Assembly (NCBI GenBank): GCA_021292165.1
Contig: CM037877.1
Coordinates: forward strand, 85,095,691 to 85,159,690
Direction: 5' to 3'
DNA from: Shinisaurus crocodilurus
Lineage: Eukaryota > Chordata > Lepidosauria > Squamata > Shinisauridae
Length of the DNA: 64,000 bases
Positions 33,538-48,300 of this stretch are shown here, piece by piece. The notes under the pieces are model-generated. The model did not search any database, was not told the DNA's origin, and worked only from the letters and a program-made list of their open reading frames with translations. The translations under genes were made by a program, and so were the position numbers. The first letter of the stretch is position 1; every line of letters begins with the position of its first letter.

Positions 33538-36500
33538 TCAGGTCTCAGATATATAGAAGACCTACAAGGAGAACCTGCAACAAAAAGTGGCCATGTGGAA
33601 TGCTCCTGGCTCAGGGTTTCAGCCAACCAGCCATGCCAACTTCCAGAATACTCCATTCCCGTAGGTTTTGTTGATTTCCTTTGAACAGGAAGTCATTATT
33701 CCATTGCCATGGAAAATGCTCATTCCTAATTGGGCTGTTTCTCTTTTCCCCTTAAGTATTTTTTTTCTAATTTAAAAAAAAAATACTTCTACAAACCTTG
33801 TACCTTAAGGTTCCTCGAAGCCTGCTGCTACCCTCATGTGCATGGATGGTGCCAATTTAGCTACATTAGTGTCTACACACAGAGAATGAGTTTACTATTA
33901 TAATATAGGATGTGAAGTGATTATACATACTAACCAGCAACTGTACTGTATTCATATACTTTAAAGATATCAGACTAGGATTTGGAATCATTAATGATGC
34001 AGGACAGTATATTTAGTTTTTTTAAATGTGTACAGTCATTGCTGCTCTTCTAAGGAGGCTAGCTTCTATAGCTTTTGTGGGGAGGATGGAGAAGGGTTGC
34101 ATCCTACATTTCTTTAGTCATGCTGCAAGAGCTGGACAGAAACAACAGAGTTAATAGTATCTAAAGTAAACTTGAAATATAGGTCCATATTCAGATTTAG
34201 AGTAGTTATTGCTGAGATCTGCCAAAGCTGTTCTAAGATGTCCTAAATTAGTCTGTGCCTGACGCTGTAACTTTAGCTTTCTTAATCTTTGAAAGATTGC
34301 AAATCTCATCAAGATCTAATATTCCTAAAGTGAAAATATATTGTATAATTCTTAGAACAAAGAAACGATAATAAGTATATCTTTGCAATTCACATCACGT
34401 TATTACTAAATAGTATGCTTCACAACAACCATGGGTTGGGCAAAGGAACTTGACTCTCTGTTGTTGAACTTTGCCCCGTGCAAAGAGAAATTTAAATATC
34501 AGACAAGCATGGACATGATTAGAGCCCTAACAAAGATTTTAAAAAGGAGCTTGCAAGAGAAGAAGAAACTTCTTTAAATGAACAGCTGAACTCTGGATCT
34601 AAACACAGCAGTTAAAAAGAACCTGCTAGGGCAGATCTTATTCTAGTGATTTTGTTAAAAGCAAGACGTTTGACCAAAATTACTGACACACGGACTTTGT
34701 GTCAAATTCTTGTAACACAGATCTATATTAACCCCTGAAAGCCTGTGTAGTGATTTGTTATTATTTACTCACTGCAGAATAAGCATTATTTCATGCCTTG
34801 CTACCACCCCAGTTCAGTCTTAGAGGGAAATATAATTAGGGGATGATGGAATTGCAACAGCCAGGTTAGATTTTCAGGGGGAAATGCCACAGATGTTTCA
34901 AAAGACAGGAATGTTTTGTCATCCTCACTACTGCCACAGCTTGAAGTACTTGCCATAATGATGGATACAGAAGAACCCCAAGGCTAGAGTCTAAATGGGG
35001 AAAGCCAGATGTTATCAAGGGCAGCCATCTCAAGGCCATGTGGGTTACAGGGTCTGCTAACCACCATTTATTTCAGTTTCAAACTTGTATTCATTCTTCA
35101 GTTATAACTAGCTTTAGGGTAAGAACCTACACAATTAATCTCTATATGTTCCTGATTAGACAGTGGTTTGTATCCAGTGGTGATTTTGCATTAACAGAAA
35201 GAACTTCTGGTCACACAAGGCAGGGCCCCTACACTTTTGTCTATCCTGCCCTGTGCACTGCAGGCAGCTCCCTGAAAAGATGCTCCTGAGGGTCGGGCGG
35301 GGCGGGGCGGGGGACCTTCTGAAATTATATGGGATATGATGCAGTAGGCATGGGGGATTGGTGAAAACCGGGTGCCCCGTGAGTGGACGTGCACAAACCA
35401 ATGGAATGGATCTTCCCTTTAGCAATGTAATCCTCTCAATTTCAAGTGTTGAACTGGCAGTTCTCGGTGCTCTCCACATTTTCTACACTTTTTTTTTTTT
35501 AGAATTGTCAGGGAACTGCAATAACCGCAGCAGAAGATGCTCCAAAAAGGAGCTGCGAAAAGGGGGAGGTAAATATTTTCCCTTTCTGGAGTAGCCAGAG
35601 ACCCTAGGAAGTGTTGGAAATGTGGAAGGAACTGAGAACTGTCAGTTAAACACTTGAAATCCAGATTACATTGCTAAGGAGGAGATCTTGTTGCCACACC
35701 CTTTTTGCTGCACCTACTTTCCCCCCCTTTACCGGTGATTTTCAATTGACAGCTTGGCAACTGTGTGCAAATTAGCCTATATGCAGTCTCACCTTGTCAA
35801 TTTCAATCTATGTTACCAACTGCACTTCACTCCCTTTGACAGCTGAAATTTACAAGGACATCGAGTAGGCTAGACTACATATATTGCACAACTGTAAGTG
35901 CGCACTTGTGCACCTCCAAAAGACCAACCAACCAACCAAAGAAAAAAAATTACAAACACAACTGAGCAATTTTCTGGGGCCTGGGAAAACAACATGACCC
36001 CAATTGCACATTTTTCAGGCTCTGGAAAATAAAATTTAAAAATGGTGGCTAATGAAAAGGGGTAGCAATTGGAGCGGGAGGGGGGAGACAAAACAGGCTC
36101 TTCTGCAAAGGACACTGAGACCGGCTGGAAAACTGAGGGGGAGAACAACCCACAATGAGCCTGATTGTCTGTTAGGCACACAGTGGGTAGTTCCGTGAAC
36201 AGCCAATCGACTGTGGCTTATTTGCAGGGTGCTTCACGGGAACCTGCCCAAAAGGTTGCACTAATCATCAGCTGCTAATCCCAGCATTCTTTCAAGAGTT
36301 AATCCAGTAATTCCTAACTCTTAACTCTAGATTAACTCTTAATCCAGTAATTCCTAATTCTCCTTATTTCAAGAGTAACAATAACGCAGGCTTTCCAGTT
36401 CTATATGTGAAATAGGTAGGCATTATTCTTCAGTTGGTCAGTTTCTGATTTTAAAAAAAAGTACGCCAATTAACCAAATTAACTTTTAAGATAATTATTG

Positions 36501-37120
36501 AAGGGCTCTAAGTGGAGGCCACTGAAAAATCATTGTACGTGGTGGGCACCCCCCACATGGTGGTGTATCATACAATGCACTGGGTTTACTGTTTCAGTAT
36601 GCGAGTTGTACGGCATGTTTCCATGGTTGCAGCAGCCACTGACACTACAGTGCAGCAGAGCTGGCATCCACTCCATCTGGGTGACAAGCCTAATGTAAAC
36701 ATCACAAGCAGATTGCCATCTTGTAGAAATGGTTTCCACCATCATCTCCACTGCTTAAAAATTGAACCTGGTTTAACAACCATCTGAGTTAAATTTCTAG
36801 TTACAAAGTTCATGCTATTACAGAAAAACCAAAAGGCAGTATAATACAATAGTGATCCTCAATAGTAGTTCCCAATATTATCCTTAACTCTGGTTAAGAG
36901 GTTAGAGGCAATGGCTGTGTCTGCAACACAAACAAGAGAAATGTAAAGCTAAGGGGGAAAACATTATTTTCACATTTTTACATAATAAAAGTGACTTTCT
37001 ACAACAAAAACCTGAGAAATTTAAACTTCAATTAACACATCAAAAAAGGAGGGGTAAGGAGAGAGGGAAGACCATGGGTCAAACTTCGAAGTCCTTGATT
37101 TTTTTTAAAGACATATATTA
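33538..37120. other. Downstream flank of FXN, non-coding
   Basis: No recognised repeat dominates and there is no second gene. Part of it may be the FXN 3' UTR, whose poly(A) site was not located. A GC run at 35290-35312 and T runs near 35490 are present. Confidence 0.5.
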
Positions 37121-37274
37121 TCAAGTGTGTTCTCTTCCAGCATATGCTAAAGTTGATAAGTCCAATTTAGTTTTTAATGCAACCGAAAGTTCCTTTGCCA
37201 GTAGTTCATGAAGAGAGACACCATCATGAGTATAAACCCAGTTTTTTCCAGTCCAGTCGTAACGCTTTGGGCCA
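37121..37274 (-). CDS. FXN: FXN exon 5 (terminal coding exon)
   Basis: The acceptor TTTCACAG precedes a single T that completes Ser157. The exon then encodes [50 protein letters not shown] and TGA. The final helix and C-terminal tail that pack on the core are complete; the last residues differ from human SGKDA. No AATAAA on the minus strand was found in the first kilobase below the stop, so the 3' UTR end is unknown. Confidence 0.97.
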
Positions 37275-40200
37275 CTGTGAAAGAACAAGAACATGATTGA
37301 GAACAAGATCTAACATCTACTAATATAGTGAAAGGGTGTGTAAACTGAAAATGGAGGTCACCTGGAACTTCCAAAGCAACCTGGGGTTATATGTGAGTAG
37401 ACCAGGCAGTGACAACAAAGAGGAGAAGCCAGTATACCTGATAAGATATTGATTTTATCGTTCAAGTTCATCACATTCTCCTGGATGCAAACTTTCACAT
37501 TGGCTGAATTTATATGATCCTCTAAATCATGTTTGGCAGATCATGAATGAGCATTATGTTCATGCCATTTCCCATTCCCTTCACACTCAGGGCTTAATTG
37601 ATATCTTCCTGGTATAATAAAACCATAGTTTGGAAGTTACCGTATATCTGAATTGGAAACCTATGGTTTGAGAGAGCCCTCCAAACCAGATTGCAAGCAC
37701 AGTTTGATCCTAATTTTCCATCTTGCTCTGGAGGGCTCATCCAAACCATAGTTTGCTGGTTCAAATATAATAGCAAACTATGGCTTGATTAAACCAAAGA
37801 GTAATTAATTAAGCTGCAAATACAGGGGGAAGGAGTGTGCAAGTACAGTCCTTGTTCATGACCACATGAAGTCAGCCACACTCTTTTAGGGATGTAATGC
37901 ACATTGTAAGAAGCACTGAAAAACATTTTAAAGGCACATTCCTATGTATATTCAGACAGAAAAAAAAGTCCTACAACTCCCACCATTGCTGGAAGCTGTA
38001 GGACTTTTTTCTGTCTAAACATGCATAGGATTGTACCCTAAGAGAGGGCCAAACTAGACATGACGGGGCAGCTGTCCATGTGTATTTTATCCATGTGTCT
38101 GCCCTGTTTACATGTAAACCAGGTGTGTGGTGGATCTATTTTACATAAAAAGGAGGACACTGGCAAGGAAAGCAAAACCCACCCCTTTCCCCTGTGTTAT
38201 CTTGCTGCACTCTATTGCTTTAAGCAATTTTCTCCCAGCCCACTTTCACCATGCTCCTGCATGCTGCCCGACAGCTCCCGCTGCACGCAGGATCGGCTAA
38301 ACAAATGGCTTGTTGTTGGGTTATTTCTCTGACTTGTCAAGGGAGAGACAAGCCAGAGGTCCAAGTTCGCCCATCATGCTAAACAAAGGTCTCTGGGTTG
38401 TTTAACTGCTCCCGCTTGCAGCAGGAGCCAGCACCAGGAGCATGCTGCTTGTAAACAAAAAGTCGGGGTTCCTCCTCTGGAATCCTGGCTTATTGTGACA
38501 TCTGAACCTTCCCAGTAAGATATCTAATACATAAAAAATGTTAAGTAGCAGCTTCTACATGCACACAAATCCCTTGTGTTTGGGATTGTAGTAGAGTAAA
38601 TAGATCAACTTATTCCAGTGGGACTACCTTTTTGAAAATGTGTAATTGTATTGCTCCTTTTCCAGTTATGAAAAACCAACAAATGAATAGTCCTTTTTTC
38701 TGAGGCCCTTTTGAATACTGTTTAGTGTTGTGTGCTCAGCATGAGTTTCAGTATAATAGCAGAAGTAAATAAAAATGCTACCTTCACTAATTTAATCAAA
38801 GTATTACATATTTCATCAGCTAAAAGAAAAACCCCTACAAACCTTTTTGGACTGACAATATACACTAGTACAGAAAGTGAAGTGCAATTTTTTAGTTACC
38901 TCATCTCTCTAATGCCTATAAGTGCTGGAAGTTTTGAAATAATTGCCAAGCAATATTTTTTTAAAAAAAATTTCAGGGTGGGGTGGGAGGATCCAGATGA
39001 TAAATGGCTGGAATACAATCTTGAACCCTCTTATCTCTCAGATGACTTTTCTAGGTTAAACTGCTCTGGGATAACTGGCAGAACCCCTTACTAAGAGGAA
39101 ACAAGCTGTTCTGTATACAGAAGGCAGTACCTGTAAGAAGGTGGTGAACCCCGGCAGGCAAATTCCAATTTGGGAAAGATCTCAGGGTCAGTGGGTAGGG
39201 CTAAGGGCACGAGGCCAAGGACAAAGTGGGTGTGGCCAAATGTTATTTGTACCAATTTGGACATTTTCCAAGGAAGCATACAAGCCACAGCTCAACTCTG
39301 TGCATGTCTACTTAGGCGTAGGCCCCACAGACTGTTCTGTCAGAGCTATTCTTATTTTTATATATTCTATGAACTTAACAACAGCTTTGTCAGAACAGTA
39401 TCTGAATTATTTGGAGTATTAAAATCAACCATATGAGTATTTGATTAAAATATAGAAAGCATATATACAAATCAAATATTAAGTGAAGGGTTCAGAATTA
39501 GCATAAATGTGTGCCTTGGAGCAAATTAATTAATTAATTAATTAATTAATTAAACTTGTGTATCCCACCTTTTTCCTGCAAGGAACCCAAGGTGGCTTAC
39601 ATAAACCACCTCCTCCTCTCCATTTTATCCTCATAACAACCCTGTGAGGTAAGTTAGATAGCTTTTTGGAGTGGGGAACATGTGTTCCATACTTTTATTA
39701 CATGTTTTTCATTTGTGTATTGCTGGAACAAAATACTGCCTTTCAACTAACTTTTCACCTCACTGCTAGAGGCTCTGATAGGAATGGAGACTATATGCTC
39801 CCAATGTGTGCACAAGTCTCCCTGTTCATCTCAGTGGTGGGATCTGTATGTGCAAAGGAATGCAATCTTCCACCATCAAAATGAACAGGAAAGCTTCTTG
39901 CCGGCAGGGGAGCTCCTGTGTCCATAAAAAACCCTCTGGATTGGGAGAGGCATCTGTAAACTAGGGACATATGCACAAATTAGTCCAATTGGCTACAGTA
40001 GTCAACAGAACCATGGATGTAAGTAGTTCCATTTCAGTCAATGGAAAAGTCCCAATTATGCATTTTACCCACTATTTGCATTAAGTTATCACAGAATACA
40101 ATTTATGGAATGATTGAAAGCAACATGCCTGAGATCAGGGGGAGAAAATTAATATATTTCTAAAATGTTGGGGTTTGCTTTTAAATCGTAACATATATGG

Positions 40201-43200
40201 CACCTCAGTTGTGCACCACTAGGAAGAGGTGGAAAATGTAGTTCCATGGCATCTGAGTATATTATTTCTCTTAGTAGGAGAGAGTCATGGAGCATGAAGC
40301 CATTCTACTGCTGCAGTGCTCTATCTGCTGGCCAGAAAGAACACTGCATGGCTATCTTCCCCGCTTCCCCTAACATTCACCAGCCATGACAGAAATTAGT
40401 GCAGCTTCATAAGCATTTAAGAGATGCAAATACAATTATCAACCCTCCCCAACTATTTGGTTTCAAGAATGATATAAATTGTGACGTCAGACTGGTGCAT
40501 GTATGATAGCACATCAGGCACTAATCAAAAGCATAAGCACAATGTACAATGGTACCCCAACCAACAAACAAGAGCCATAGAAATAGTTCAGTGGGGCACA
40601 TGGGAAAAAAAGGCTTAAAACAATTTACCAGCACATTAAATTTATAATGCTGCTATACTGTTAAGATTAAGCAGGTGTCAGTCTGTCCAGTGCCCGGATG
40701 GCAATCTGACTGAGAACCCCATAAAGGCCATTCTGAGGTTTCCAGAGTGTACAAAATAAGGAGACATTTTAGTTCAACTTTGAAGTTTCAGAACATCTTA
40801 GCGTACAGATATCTGCTTACCTGGTTGGAGAAGACAGCCATATCTGTTTGTTTGGTGTCTGTTTGTTGATCACATACGTTCCCATGCTTACACCCAATTT
40901 AACTGTTAATACTCCACTCTGCAGAATAAGAGGGGGGAAACAAAAAACAGCATTTCTGGCTCATAACATAATTTCTGTAATTTATTCTATAACAAAGAAC
41001 TTGCAATATATCTATTTACATTAAGCAGAAATTCCAGTTTGGGTGGGTGCTGGATAATTAGGCTTTTTTATGCATCAAACACAAAAGTAATTATTAAATC
41101 ACACATTGTTCAAATAAGCAGAATTAAATTATTCTTACCTCCCATCCATACTGAATTCTGTACTATTTGTACATATTCTATGCTGCAAAGCCATGCTCTC
41201 AGGAATGAGGATGCCTGCCCATATGATTAGCACCATGTTTTATCTATATGATGACCAAATAGTACTAGAAGTGGCCTCTCAGTAAACTAACTTCATGTGC
41301 ACTTTTTACTTCCAATTACAACTTAGGAATCTCATCCACAAGGAAATAGACTGATACTATAACTGGATTTCATAAAGGGCTCTCAAAAGCTCTACTTATT
41401 CACTAATACTCTGATTTAGAATAGGTAATTAACAAGTGGAAAACTAACTTGAGGTCGGGGTAGGGAACCTGCAGCCCTCCAGATAGAATTTATATTCTTT
41501 TTCACTTTCCACAATATTATTTGGGAGACCAACTGTTAAGTCTTTCTTGGCTCATTTTCGTAGTTCCAATTGCTTTGAGATGGAAATTCACAACAAATAG
41601 TTGTAAGCCAGCACTATCCTAGAGGGCCATTGGGGCTTTTTCTCTGGCCTATCCAATATCCTCCTTTTTCCTAGCTAGGCTCTGAGGGGCATGAACACAG
41701 AGGCAAACAGGCCTCAGCTGTAGCTTAAGAAGAATACATGTCTTAAACTGGGATTACAGAGAGAACATGTGACAGATATGTTTGGTGCTGGTGAACTGAG
41801 CAACTATCCCACTAGACTGCCTCATGGATATATCCCCAAATGTGCTATGCACCATGATGCTGTTAGCACCAGACCTCAAGGCAGATGTCTGGGGCCCAAC
41901 AGCTCTCCATGGGCAATGAAGGTCCCCAAACAAAGCACCCTGGATCTCTGCTTCCCCACTCCTGCCCAAGGGACTGAGTCTAGGGTAGTCTCCAGACTGC
42001 TGCTGATCTTTCAGCTGCTTGGAGCCATGGTTTGAAAACAGGGGGGGGAAATGCACTTTAAAATCCAAGCCCCAGCTCCAAGCAGCAGTTATGCTGAGAG
42101 TTTGGCAGCAGCCTGAGCAGCTGGCTGTTTTGAAAGTGGAGCTGTTCCCTTACTACTTCTTTTCAGAATGAACAAGAGGGGAGGGGAAATGGGTGGGAAC
42201 TAGCACTGCCTTGCTCCATTCTCCTGCCTTCCCTAGCTTTGCTACTACAGCTGTAAGTAGGCAGCTTCTGCAAGGAGGAGGAGTCTGGCTGGAAGAGGTC
42301 AGGAGGAGTGTGATTTGGGACACTTGGAGTGTATGAAAGCAGCTTCCTTGGCTTCAGAGATGGAAAGACAGTGAGATCATTCATTTTTCATTCCATACAG
42401 GCAAGGATGTTTAAACACTTAAAACTAGGTTCTCTTCAAGGGTACTGATTTTTTACTTGCTATAGATGTCTTCATCCCATCCAAGAAATTTTTGTTCAAA
42501 CACTGGCAATGGACAATGTAACCCAACATGAATTCCCAGAACAACCATGCTTGCCCTCCACAGAAATCTGCACCACAATCACTCTCAGAATTAAGCATCC
42601 TGAGAGTCAGTTTATACATTCAGCCAAATGAAATGGTAAAGCTTTTCTGGACTGTATCACTTTAGGTGGCAGGTGGGAGGAAAAGAACCAGCATGTCTGA
42701 ATACTCCATCTTAAACAAAACAAAACCGTTTTGCACTTAGAGAACCAGCATGTCAGGGAGAAGGGTTCAGTGTAGCCTTTTCCATGACGTGCTATTTTTT
42801 AATGTCATGGAGGCTCTCCCTCCACCATGGGAAGCATTCAAACATGCAACCCAGAAAGGTAGGTGTGTGTATGTGCATGAGAGAGAGGTGAGCACATATG
42901 CACGCGCACACACACAACACAGTATTTCCAGGAGGCAGGGCCTCACCCTGCATAGCTCTTCATCCCTTCCTATAAAAAGAAACCAAAGGGGAATTTATTT
43001 GAAGTCAATTGGGGGCAAATTAATTTAAGAGGAAATGATGAGGAATATGATGAATTGGCTACATCATGTAAGGCATATCATATAAAATCTTTATGTAGGC
43101 CCCTGTTTTGGAATAGGGCTTATTAAACACAGTGGGATTTACTCCAGAATAAACCTGCACAGGATCAGGTTACACCATATGTGTTTATCTGTATTGGTGG

Positions 43201-45287
43201 TAGGGATCACCATTTGCATTTAAAGGAAGTAAAGGGGACTCCTGTAAGGCCATCAAGTCCAGTGTATAAAACTACCAAGCTGCACCACTGGCTATGCAAC
43301 CAGTGTTGTAAAGACATGTCCCTGCCTCAGCAATTTATTGACAGACCACCACAACTCTGAAAAGCGGGGGGGGGGGGGGTTCAGATAATAAGTGGTTATT
43401 ATCTGATATTAAAGGGGCCACTAATATTACCCTTACACCATGTTACATGATTAAATTTGTCTCAGTTGGTTCTCTCGCTTTTATGTTTTAAGTACATCAC
43501 CCAGAGTGGCTGGTTTGCCGGCCAGATGGGCGATTCATAAATACAACAAATAAATAAATAAATAAGTGAGCTGTCAAGACCTTTCCCCCCCCCGCCTACC
43601 TTTGTTTGGTTTGAAGTTCTTCCTCCCCTGTTGATCATGCTTTGTCTGTTTTATCCTTTTCCTGGTTTTATTGTACTTCAACTGATTTTATTGTATTTTA
43701 ATAGTCTTACAGTGAGCTGCTTTGGGAGTCCTGAGTAGCAGCATATGAATATCTTAAATAACTAAATGACAAAATAGCCAATAAACTACTTCCACACAAG
43801 TTGAAAGCTTCCCAGCCTCTGCATTATTTCACAGCAAAAGCAGCATTACAGCATGCTCTTCCTGTAAACTAATCATATACTATCATAATATCATGCTAGA
43901 TGCTGTATGTCAAATATCGTTGTAAATAGACATTACCCACCATCACATTTCTTCTAATTAATTTTTTTTTGGGCAGGAAGATATACCTAATGTTTAGAAC
44001 CATACACTTAAGCATTTAACATTATTTTGACATTATATTTTATAGCATATGGTATTTTATGTGTATATTATGTGTATACCCACACACTGAGACCATGCAG
44101 CTTTTAAAAGATCATCAATTTTGTAGTTTCTTATTATATCTCTGGCACAACAGTCTTTGCTCTACTCATATAAGTTAAATAAACCAAGCTCCCAGCAATG
44201 GTGACGGAACATCCACAAACCGATTCTGAATCACCACCTTGGAAAAATATTTATTACACATACATGCCCAAACTGAAAAACAATACAGTCTACAATCATA
44301 AAGGTAGTTATACTATATGGATTTGGGGATTTTTCTTATGGCCAACATGGCTGCCTTTGTTTTTTGTATTAAATTCCAATTCACATATCTTTCTAGTGTA
44401 CCATATTCTGGCTGCATGAATAGTCATGATTCCTACTGATAAGATTAATTTTTAAATGATTTTATTTCCAGCACAAAAAGTGAGGTTCATCAGAAAACCA
44501 TGGAAGGCCAAATGATAGCTCAGTTGCTTCAGCTATTTTCCAAGTGTGCCACCTTGTGGCTCTACCACATAAATAGCTCATGAAGTAGAACACAGTTTCT
44601 CAAAAGAGATAAAGAGAGTGGATGCTTCTAAAACAATAGCATGATCTTCAATTTTAGTGGCCACAAAATAAATTAGTAACCTACTCATAGCCAGAGGTGC
44701 TTCAAGGTATTCTGACTAAAGAGAAAGCTGGAATCTACCAAAAAAGTCTGTCAAAGGAAGCAATAACATAATACCCCAAAGGAGACATCATAATCTTCAG
44801 GAGTAAAAGGCTTGTCTGCCAGATCTTCAAAGAAATCCGTTAATGACTCCAGTGTTTCTTCAGCAAGTTTTTCATATGTTGTTTCGTCTAATGAGCTGTA
44901 AAAGTCATGTGAATAAAGATTCACTCAGATTTTATCCCCCTAAAACAAGACTTGGGCTGCAATCCTGTACACGCTTACCTGGGAGTAAGCCCCACTGAAC
45001 ACTGAGTAGGCATGCATAAGTTTGCACTCTGTGACCAGGGAAACACTGGTACAAGAAAACCCAGAAAAAATCAGGCTAATTTAAGATATTTGTCACAAAG
45101 CAGTGTAGGAAACATTTCAAAAGATACATTAAATAAGGAAAGAAGGGGCCATATAGTCCAGAGATTTTATTCAGCTGAGGTCTAATTCACCACACATTAC
45201 TGAGCAATTTCTATTCATTATAATTAGGCAGCCTTGCAATTAAAGACAGTCTATTAATTGATTAAATCTGCATAAATTTGTACAGAA

Positions 45288-45322
<35 letters not shown>

Positions 45323-48300
45323 TGTCTGTGCGTGTGTGATGAAGAAAAAAGCACCTCTCCATTTTTAGATGAGTGCGCACCATCTTAGAAAAGGGATGTG
45401 TGCAAAAAATTACTTAAGTTTTAAGTAATTATATTAAAAAATATTAACATCTTAAATAAATATCTGCTACCCAATTAAGCAGTGGCGCCTTTTAAGTAAC
45501 TGACTAAACATTGCAAGTAATGGAAAATGAAATAAGAGAAGTTTAAAAGCTGGAAAAAAATTAAATAATCTCTAAAAGTTATCATTCTGCCTTATACTCT
45601 GGTTCCTCTTCAGATATATAAATCTTCCACGCTTTTACCAGGGAAATGTTATCATTTCAGGCAGGCTTGCCATCTTACCTAAGGTACTTCTACATGATCT
45701 GTCAAGGGACTCTGATGCGCCTATGCACAGCCCACATGGATCCCCTGCCCATCTGCATGGCAGCCATGGGGAACCAGAGACTGTACATAGGTATTATAAA
45801 GGGGGGGGGGGGAAGAGTGATGTTGGAATATTTAAACAATATAACATCACTCCCCCCCCCCCAAGGACCACTTCCTATTAGAGGGCCAAATTAGGTGTAC
45901 AGAGACTCCCTGTTCATCTGTGTCCCACAGCAGAGACTGTATATATGCCCACAGTAATTAATTTCATTGTATGTAAATTGATAACTGCCAGTGACTAAGA
46001 CATTTTTTTTTTTAAACAGACACAACTCCAAGAGACAGCAAATGGAGCTTTTAAAATAGTTTGGTTAGGACACCTGATTTAATTCTAAGGATTCCTTAAA
46101 CTCTTTTGATAATCCCACTACACTAATGGAAACTTCATTCCATTCATTTTACTAACGCTTGTGCAGGAGAGCTTTCCAGTGGGTTGTGCCCTAAAGATGT
46201 ACTGTTGGGCTATCTGAACACCTGTTTAAGGCTTAAGGCCAGTTTTTATATTACAGGTGTGACATGGTTGCCTCTAATCTGTGGCTTCATCCCACTATGA
46301 TCTGGTAACATTAGAACAAGCAAAAACATATGGGATAGCCAACAATGTGATCACTTCTCACACAAGCATTGCTTGGAATGGAACGATAAGGCAGTGACAT
46401 TCCCCTAATGTAATTGAAATGCCTGTAATATAAGTAACACAGAGAATGTCTGACATGCAAGCAGCCACTTGGAAGTATTTCATACATCATCTTCACCTCT
46501 TAATGGTTGAGTACATACTGATGCCATTTTGTATATTGCTATTTCTCTCCGCATGTTTTATGAATTAATATTAAGGAGTGGGCTATAGTTGCTGTTCTAG
46601 TAGAGAAATTTATCTTGAGGAACTGATCCCATCCCCTTCTACACAGACTTATTAAGCAAACCCTCTTTCATTGTCCTAACAGCTGCAAGAAAACCCCCAC
46701 CCTATGTCTGGTCATACGTGAAAGTGTTGCATGCTGTAGCAAACATACATTTGTTGTATATTAAAAATACATGATTGCCCTGTTCTTCACTTAATATTGA
46801 ATAATTTTAGCCACTAATGCCCTACATAGCTACCATGGGCACTGGCTTTGGTTTTCTCTGGATGCTCAATTTAGAATACAGACGCCAATTTCTGTCTTGT
46901 GTATTGACTTAAGTTTGGGAAATTCCCAGAATTACTAGGTGGCCAACTTACCTCTTGTCGATGAGAGTTCCTGAGCTTCTTACACATATAAGCTGAACAT
47001 TCTTGGCTCTTACCATCAGAACATGGTCTAAAGAATGCAAATGAGAATTCTGTGAAGAAATGAGTTTCAAGTACTTTAGTGGAAAGGTAATATTTTCGAG
47101 CAGTAGGCTAGATGCAAGTGCCATCAAAGTCCTGCACAACATTCTGTGTTGTGACCCTCTGATCACAATAATAACAATAACAACTAAAAGCTAAGCAGGG
47201 TCAGGCCTGGTTATTACTTGGATGGGAGACCCCTTCTCTAGTTTCCTGCATTGAGCAGGGGGTTGGACTCGATAGCCTTGTAGGCTCCTTCCAACTCTAT
47301 CTATGAAATTTATAATTGCAGTAGTGTTCTTCCATAAAAAAAAGGATGTACTGTTCAATAATTAAGATGAAGTCCCTGCTTGCAAACTCACTCCATATCC
47401 TTGACATATGTATAACACTACGTTTGCCAGGAATTGACTTTTTATTAAGGCTACTTTCCAAATTCATCTTCAGCTCTGTTAATATATTAACCAGTTTGCT
47501 TAGCATTGTCTATTTCCTACATTGTAAGCTTTTTTGTGACCTGCATGATAATTGAGGTGGAAAGATACCGTGCAAACCAACATTCTTAACATTTCATGTC
47601 TCGAATTTCCTCCTATATATCTTATTGAAAGTTTTCCCTATCTTTCTTTGGGGGGGGCAGGGCTATGCAGCCCAATCCCTCAGCAAGACCAACTAACAAT
47701 CTGTTTGATGACACTAGAGAACACTCATTTTATTTTAACAGGATGTGCAAGAGTTATATTTCCCCCCTCATCTTTTTCAACCCTCCCTCCCCTGCTTGAA
47801 TATCTATGCCTGGGTATTTCTGGGTAATTCATAAGATAGCTTCAAGGATTTTGAACATTTAGCTGATCCAACAAAACACAACTTGATTGGTGTGTTTTAT
47901 ATGTATGTTTATTGCAGAAATGTTTACACTTTAGAAATTAAACTGCTCGAAGTATTTTGATGCTCAAAGGGGTATTCCAAAAGATAACTCACTGCAGTCT
48001 TAACAGACTGAATTATTAAGAAAGTTTAAAAATATTTAAGGCATTAGACAGGGAAGTAATATTAAATGTAAACAGAATGAAGCATTATTGACATGTTGAA
48101 AAATTCTGTAATTATTAGAGCATTTGGTGTCTTCTGGAGTTTATATAAAGCTTTGCCTTCACTTGCTCATGTGCCTTCACTTGCTCATGTTCTAGTGGTT
48201 CTCTTCCTGAAGATATTAGATCATAAGAACATGAGAAGAGTCCTGCTCGATCAGACCAGAGACTTATATAGTCCACTATTCTGTTCAGATAGTGGCCAAC

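Noticed and set aside
36498..36787. Overlapping open frames downstream of FXN
   Set aside because: Present on both strands, no domain, no splice logic.
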